A model generated the notes under the pieces. That model saw only the letters and a program-made list of their open reading frames with translations, had not been told where the DNA came from and made no database searches. Below, piece after piece: positions 59,669 to 64,000 of a stretch of 64,000 nucleotides of DNA. How positions within the stretch are numbered: position 1 is the first letter of the stretch; each line of letters starts with the position of its first letter. The position numbers were made by a program, and so were the translations under genes. Source of the stretch: Hyphomicrobiales bacterium. Its GTDB lineage: Bacteria; Pseudomonadota; Alphaproteobacteria; Rhizobiales; Kaistiaceae. The DNA lies in NCBI GenBank assembly GCA_017305635.1, contig JAFKKF010000006.1, positions 62,001-126,000 on the forward strand, read 5' to 3'.

Positions 59669-60349
59669 TCACCCTCTCTTGAAGACAAGATAGGCCGGCA
59701 CGCGGCCCGCTGCGACGGCCTTCTGCTCGTAGCGTGTCCCCGGCCAGCCGGGAAACGGCTTCCGCCAATCGTCGGCGCGGGTGGCCGTCCAGGCGAAATC
59801 GTCCCGCGGGAGAACGTGGAGAAGCGTCCAGTCGATATAGGATTCGATGTCGCTCGCCACGCGGAAGAGGCCGCCGGGGGCCAGGGCGCGGGCAATACGG
59901 GCGAGGTTCCCGTCGCTGACGAAGCGGCGTTTGAAATGGCGCTTCTTCGGCCAGGGATCGGGATAGAGGAGATCGACGCCGGCGAGGGATTCCGGCGGCA
60001 GCCAGTCGAGGAGCAGCGCCGCGTCGCCGTCATGGAGGCGGACGTTCCGCGCGCCCGTCTCCTCGATCGTGGCGAGGGCCTTGGCCATGCCGTTGACGAA
60101 GGGCTCGACGCCGATGAAGCCGATATCGGGGAAGGCGGCGGCATTGGCGAGCATATGCTCGCCGCCGCCGAAGCCGATCTCGAGCCGGACGGCCTTGACC
60201 GGGACCGGAAAGAGCGTGCGAAGGTCGGCGGGCGCCGGCTTCGCCAGGTCGAGGGCAAGCGCCGGATAGAGGGTCGCCATCAGGCCGGTGCGGCGGGGGG
60301 AGAGCTTCTTCCCCTTCCGCCGCCCGTAGAGGGCGTCGCGCCTCTCCAT
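59669..60349 (-). CDS. trmB: tRNA (guanine-N7)-methyltransferase
   Basis: 226 residues from the ATG at 60349. It methylates G46 of tRNAs using SAM. VRLEIGFGGGEHMLANA is the SAM-binding motif, then FIGVEPFVNGMAKAL, VRLHDGDAALLLDWLP and the family signature DLLYPDPWPKKRHFKRRFVSD. It lies 20 bases after metK, the SAM synthetase gene, with which it is probably cotranscribed. Confidence 0.95.
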   Translation of the reverse strand: MERRDALYGRRKGKKLSPRRTGLMATLYPALALDLAKPAPADLRTLFPVPVKAVRLEIGFGGGEHMLANAAAFPDIGFIGVEPFVNGMAKALATIEETGARNVRLHDGDAALLLDWLPPESLAGVDLLYPDPWPKKRHFKRRFVSDGNLARIARALAPGGLFRVASDIESYIDWTLLHVLPRDDFAWTATRADDWRKPFPGWPGTRYEQKAVAAGRVPAYLVFKRG

Positions 60350-60369
60350 GGGCGAGGCGTCGCCCGGCG

Positions 60370-61539
60370 TCAGGCGACGGCCTTGCGCAGCGTCTCGACC
60401 AGGTCGGTGCGTTCCCAGGAGAAGCCGCCATCGGCCTCCGGCGCGCGGCCGAAATGGCCATAAGCGGAGGTGCGCGCATAGATCGGCCTGTTCAGGCCGA
60501 GATGCTGGCGGATGCCGCGCGGCGACAGGTCCATGGCCTCGGCGAGCGCCTTTTCGAGGCGATCCTCCGGCACGCGGCCGGTGCCGTGCAGGTCGACATA
60601 GATCGAGAGCGGCTGCGACACACCGATCGCATAGGAAACCTGGATGGTGCAGCGGTCGGCAAGGTCGGCGGCGACGACGTTCTTGGCGAGGTAACGCGCG
60701 GCATAGGCGGCCGAGCGGTCGACCTTGGTCGGGTCCTTGCCCGAGAAGGCGCCGCCGCCATGGGGCGCGGCGCCGCCATAGGTGTCGACGATGATCTTGC
60801 GGCCGGTGAGGCCGGCATCGCCGTCCGGGCCGCCGATCACGAACTTGCCGGTCGGGTTGACGTGCCAGGCGGTGGTCGCGTCGATCCAGTCCTCGGGCAG
60901 CGCGGCGCGCACGAAGGGCTCGACCACGGCGCGCACGTCGTCCGAGCTCATCGTGCCGTCGAGATGCTGGGTGGAGACGACGATGGAGGTCGCCTTGACC
61001 GGCTTGCCGTAGTGGTACTGGACGGTGACCTGGCTCTTGGCGTCGGGGCCGAGGGTCGGCGCCTCGCCCGACTTCCGCGCCTCGTTCATGAGGCGGAGGA
61101 TGCGGTGGGCGTAGTAGATCGGTGCCGGCATCAATTCCGGCGTCTCGCGGCAGGCATAGCCGAACATGATGCCCTGGTCGCCGGCGCCCTCGTCCTTGTT
61201 GCCGGCGGCATCGACGCCCTGGGCGATGTCGGCCGACTGGGCGTGGAGGAGGACCTCGACCCTGGCATTCTTCCAGTGGAAGCCTTCCTGCTCGTAGCCG
61301 ATGTCGCGGATGGCGGCGCGGGCGAGGTCCTCGACCTCGCCGAGGATCTTCTCCGGACCGCGCACCTCGCCGGCAATGACCACGCGGTTGGTGGTGGCGA
61401 GCGTCTCGCAGGCGACGCGGGCTTCCGGCATGGCGGCGAGATAGGCGTCGACCACGGTGTCGGAGATGCGGTCGCACACCTTGTCGGGGTGGCCCTCGGA
61501 GACGGATTCGCTGGTGAAAAGGTAGTTCGGTCTGGACAC
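60370..61539 (-). CDS. metK: S-adenosylmethionine synthetase
   Basis: 389 residues from a GTG at 61539, with AGGGGCGGGACC before it. The start [34 protein letters not shown] and [29 protein letters not shown]-type P-loop segment are diagnostic. It makes SAM from methionine and ATP. I see no known SAM riboswitch in the 198 bases upstream. It is followed by trmB. Confidence 0.97.
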   Translation of the reverse strand: MSRPNYLFTSESVSEGHPDKVCDRISDTVVDAYLAAMPEARVACETLATTNRVVIAGEVRGPEKILGEVEDLARAAIRDIGYEQEGFHWKNARVEVLLHAQSADIAQGVDAAGNKDEGAGDQGIMFGYACRETPELMPAPIYYAHRILRLMNEARKSGEAPTLGPDAKSQVTVQYHYGKPVKATSIVVSTQHLDGTMSSDDVRAVVEPFVRAALPEDWIDATTAWHVNPTGKFVIGGPDGDAGLTGRKIIVDTYGGAAPHGGGAFSGKDPTKVDRSAAYAARYLAKNVVAADLADRCTIQVSYAIGVSQPLSIYVDLHGTGRVPEDRLEKALAEAMDLSPRGIRQHLGLNRPIYARTSAYGHFGRAPEADGGFSWERTDLVETLRKAVA

Positions 61540-61737
61540 GGTCCCGCCCCTCGCGCTCTTTCCTATCCGGCCCTCACCGGGCCGGGCCGCCGCCCTTCTG
61601 GCAGCGTTCCCGAACAGGGTCAATCACCGGCCATTGCGTCGGAAAAGGCGGCAAGGCAAAAAAATGCCCGCAAAGGCCCGGCCGCCGCCAACGGCGTTTC
61701 CCGTCCTTCCGCGCTCCCCCGGCAGCCGGTCGGCGCG

Positions 61738-62160
61738 TCAGGCTTCCTCTTCGTCGCCCGCCACGGCCTTGACGAGATCGAGGATGCGCCGGCGCAGCTT
61801 GGCATCCTTGACCCGCACGAAAGCGCGGTTCAGCTGCAGGCCCTCGGAACTTGAGAGGAAATCGACCACGTAGCTGGCCGAGGCCGGCTCGGAGACGCCA
61901 GTCTCCTGCCCCTCCTCGCCCGCAGGAGCCGGCGCATCCTCGAAGAAATACGAAACGGGCACCGAGAGAACGCGCGCGATGTGCTGCAGACGGCTGGCGC
62001 CGATGCGGTTCGTCCCCTTCTCGTATTTCTGGATCTGCTGGAAGGTTATGCCGAGGCTCTCGCCAAGCTTCTCCTGGCTCATGCTCAGCATCATGCGGCG
62101 TAGTCTCACCCGACTTCCGACGTGCACGTCGATGGGATTTGGCTGCTTCTTGTTGGCCAT
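61738..62160 (-). CDS. XRE-family HTH regulator, PhrR-like
   Basis: 140 residues. The helix-turn-helix is at about residues 12-68: VGSRVRLRRMMLSMSQEKLGESLGITFQQIQKYEKGTNRIGASRLQHIARVLSVPVSYFF. The C-terminal half (VVDFLSSSEGLQLNRAFVRVKDAKLRRRILDLVKAVAG) is helical. The place between lnt and metK is that of phrR in Sinorhizobium, an acid-induced gene next to actA (lnt). It may regulate itself: a palindrome lies 22-36 bases before the start. Target genes are unknown. Confidence 0.88.
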   Translation of the reverse strand: MANKKQPNPIDVHVGSRVRLRRMMLSMSQEKLGESLGITFQQIQKYEKGTNRIGASRLQHIARVLSVPVSYFFEDAPAPAGEEGQETGVSEPASASYVVDFLSSSEGLQLNRAFVRVKDAKLRRRILDLVKAVAGDEEEA

Positions 62161-62181
62161 TTCGGCCCTCTGTTTATGGCC

Positions 62182-62196
62182 GTCTCTTTTTGAGAC
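62182..62196. promoter_or_regulatory. Palindrome upstream of the phrR-like gene
   Basis: Arms GTCTC and GAGAC around TTTTT, 22 to 36 bases before the start codon. It may be an operator for the HTH protein or part of the 5' leader. Confidence 0.35.
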
Positions 62197-62323
62197 CGCG
62201 CGATTGTTTACCCGACCGCCCGCCAGCCGACATGGACCAAAACGCTGTGGCCCGCGCCAGAGGCCGGGCCACGCATGTCAGACATCAAGGCGGCGTGCAT
62301 TTGAGCAACCGGCAGGATTCCTG

Positions 62324-63931
62324 TCAATTCCGCTTAGCGCGGCGGACCAGGACTCCGGCGGCGGAAATCGCCGCGAAAACGCCGAGCAGAGCCAGGAAAG
62401 GCGCGTCGCCATAGCGCGCATAGGTCGTGGTGGGTAGTGCCTGCGGCAGCGTGCCGTCGAGGATGCCGGTGACGCCAAGGCCGAGGCTCTTCTCGATGCG
62501 GCCATAGGGATCGATGATGGCCGATATGCCGGAATTGGCGGCGCGCACCACCGGCAGCCCCTCCTCCACCGCGCGCACCTCCGCCTGCAGCAGGTGCTGG
62601 CGCGGTCCCGGCGTGTCGCCGAACCAGGTATCGTTGGTGAGGTTGAGAAGCCAGGCCGGGCGCTCGGCCGGATCGACCACGGCGCCGGGGAAGATGATCT
62701 CCCAGCAGATGAGCGGGCCCATGGGCGGCGCATCCGGCACCTCGAGGGTGTGCCGGCGCGTGCCGGCGGTGAAGCCGCCCGGCAGGCGGATGAGCTGGCG
62801 TATGCCGAGCGACTCGAAGAAGCTGCGAAGGGGCAGGAACTCGCCGAAGGGGACGAGATCGACCTTGTCATAGGCCGACAGGATCTCGCCGGTATCGCCG
62901 ATAACGTAGACGCTGTTGAAGACGCGATCGGCCGACGGATCGCTCGCCGGATCGGCGCGAGCGGCGCCGGTGATCAGCGTGGTGCCCGGCGGCAGGAGGG
63001 CACCGATCGCGGCAAGCACGTCTGGCCGGTCCGTGAGCAGGAAGGGAAAGGCCGATTCCGGCCAGATGACGTGGGTCACCGTGCCGATGCCGCCCGTACC
63101 GCCCGAGCCGTCGCTCAGCTTGAGGTACTGGCGGACGATGTCGTCCTCGTTTGCGGTCTCCCACTTCTCGCCCTGCGGGATCGACGGCTGGACGATGCGG
63201 AGCTTCACGCCGGCGACCGCGGCTGGCTCGGCGAGCGAAAGCCGCACGAGGCCGAAGCCGACATGGAGGGCGAGCAGGAGGAGCGCGAAGGCGGCGAGGA
63301 CGAGCGGGCCGCGCCGCTCGCGGCGGCGCATCGTCGCCAGCGCCGCGGGCGCGGCGAAGACGAAGAAGGCGGCAAGCGTCAGGCCCCAGAGGCCGACGAG
63401 GGAGGCCGATTGCATCAGCACCGGCACCGGCGCCAGCGCGTAGCCGGCGGCGTTCCAGGGAAAGCCGGTGAAGAGATGGCCGCGCAGCCACTCGGCCCCG
63501 GCCATGACCACGGCGAAGACGAGGATGCGCGGCCAGCCGTCGGGCCAGAGCAGGCGCGCAACGACGGCGCCGAGCATCCAGAAGAGCGCCAGGCCCGCCG
63601 GCAGGATCACCACGGCGAGCGGCATCAGCCAGGCGAAGCGGTCGGCATCGACGAGGAAGGCGGTGCCGACCCACCAGAGGCCAGCGAGGAAATAGCCGAA
63701 GCCGAAGGTCCAGCCGACTATCGCGGCGGGCAGGAGGCGGCGGACCGGACCGGCATCGCCATGGGGCACGGCGCCATCGATCAGCCAGACGAAGACGGGG
63801 AGGGTGAGCCACAGGACCGGGAAGGCGTCGAAGGGCGCCATGGCGAGCGCCGAGAGCGCGCCCGCGAGAAGCGCGGCGACGAAGCGCCGCCAGCCCCAGA
63901 GGATGATGATCCGGTCCGCAATCCTGTGCAT
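62324..63931 (-). CDS. lnt: Apolipoprotein N-acyltransferase
   Basis: 535 residues from the ATG at 63931; a GTG at 63958 would add nine. It adds the third fatty acid to lipoproteins at the inner membrane. About six N-terminal helices (e.g. FVAALLAGALSALAMAPFDAFPVLWLTLPVFVWL) precede a nitrilase domain with the triad Glu (about residue 292, VIWPESAFPF), Lys (AYDKVDLVPFGEFLPL) and Cys (PLICWEIIFPGAV). A last helix (FLALLGVFAAISAAGVLV) ends the protein. In Sinorhizobium the equivalent gene (actA) is needed for acid tolerance. Confidence 0.95.
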   Translation of the reverse strand: MHRIADRIIILWGWRRFVAALLAGALSALAMAPFDAFPVLWLTLPVFVWLIDGAVPHGDAGPVRRLLPAAIVGWTFGFGYFLAGLWWVGTAFLVDADRFAWLMPLAVVILPAGLALFWMLGAVVARLLWPDGWPRILVFAVVMAGAEWLRGHLFTGFPWNAAGYALAPVPVLMQSASLVGLWGLTLAAFFVFAAPAALATMRRRERRGPLVLAAFALLLLALHVGFGLVRLSLAEPAAVAGVKLRIVQPSIPQGEKWETANEDDIVRQYLKLSDGSGGTGGIGTVTHVIWPESAFPFLLTDRPDVLAAIGALLPPGTTLITGAARADPASDPSADRVFNSVYVIGDTGEILSAYDKVDLVPFGEFLPLRSFFESLGIRQLIRLPGGFTAGTRRHTLEVPDAPPMGPLICWEIIFPGAVVDPAERPAWLLNLTNDTWFGDTPGPRQHLLQAEVRAVEEGLPVVRAANSGISAIIDPYGRIEKSLGLGVTGILDGTLPQALPTTTYARYGDAPFLALLGVFAAISAAGVLVRRAKRN

Positions 63932-64000
63932 GTCGTCCCGGCCCGACCGAATCGCCACCGCCCCCGCGCCAAGGTCGGTGTGGCGTCCGGCGAGGTCAAG

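Noticed and set aside
61540-61737. SAM riboswitch upstream of metK
   Set aside because: I looked for a SAM-II or SAM/SAH pseudoknot and saw no convincing match. An A/T-run at about 61661 lacks a proper stem, so I did not call a terminator either.
63932-64000. Possible upstream gene before lnt at the window edge
   Set aside because: Only 69 bases remain; frames are open but too short to assign.

Overview
This 64 kb window is chromosomal DNA of a high-GC alphaproteobacterium, most probably of the order Hyphomicrobiales (Rhizobiales). The evidence is gene order: trpF-trpB-trpA-accD-folC; chvI-chvG-hprK-EIIA(Man)-HPr; ahcY next to divL, then a tsaE/amgK fusion, murU, addB, addA and trxA; lnt-phrR-metK-trmB; rimP-nusA-ylxR-infB-rbfA-truB-rpsO-pnp. 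Family signatures agree: a class II EPSP synthase, a short HprK made only of the kinase domain, an AccD lacking most zinc-ribbon cysteines, and a DivL-type kinase with Tyr in place of the phospho-acceptor His. I see no insertion sequence, prophage, CRISPR array or plasmid gene. Composition looks even and nearly every base is coding. The genus cannot be fixed from the sequence alone.

Layout. 1-3.3 kb (+): end of a diheme cytochrome c gene, a secreted caspase-like protease and a translationally coupled OmpA/TPR protein. 3.3-8.9 kb (-): a sugar or polyol uptake and oxidation operon (binding protein, Zn dehydrogenase, permease, ATPase, Gfo/Idh/MocA dehydrogenase). 9-10.6 kb (-): a Tat-exported molybdopterin oxidoreductase with a cytochrome b561-type membrane partner. 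10.7-12.5 kb (-): an MsbA-like exporter. Then come tRNA-Ala(GGC) and an acidic zinc-ribbon protein. 13.3-25.5 kb (+): aroA, cmk, rpsA, sppA, ihfB, a LapA-like protein, an ornithine cyclodeaminase homologue, trpF, trpB, trpA, accD, folC. 25.6-37.4 kb (-): trxA, addA, addB, murU, tsaE-amgK, divL. 37.7-43.4 kb (mostly -): ahcY, HPr, EIIA, hprK, chvG, chvI, with one small Cys-rich secreted protein on +. 43.7 kb (+): a HugZ-like protein. 44.6-55 kb (-): the pnp-to-rimP translation and RNA cluster with an inserted YcxB-like membrane protein. 55.1-59.6 kb (-): sulfate ABC transporter and an Rrf2 regulator. 59.7-63.9 kb (-): trmB, metK, phrR-like, lnt.

How the parts work together. Several blocks are core modules: aromatic amino-acid synthesis, start of fatty-acid synthesis, translation initiation and RNA decay, AddAB recombination, and the methyl cycle (metK, ahcY). 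The ChvG-ChvI/HprK/EIIA/HPr block is a regulatory phosphorelay with no sugar permease in sight. The divL-headed block puts a cell-cycle pseudokinase beside tRNA modification, peptidoglycan recycling and DNA repair genes.

The most interesting non-gene signals are dispersed palindromes: a roughly 38-bp element in three copies, a convergent REP-like pair splitting trpB from trpA, another pair between divL and ahcY, an isolated 14-bp perfect inverted repeat upstream of chvI, and operator-like palindromes upstream of ahcY, the sugar operon and the phrR-like gene. I found no clearly new multi-gene system. The best candidates for new biology are the caspase/OmpA pair, the Rrf2-sulfate link and the repeat families.
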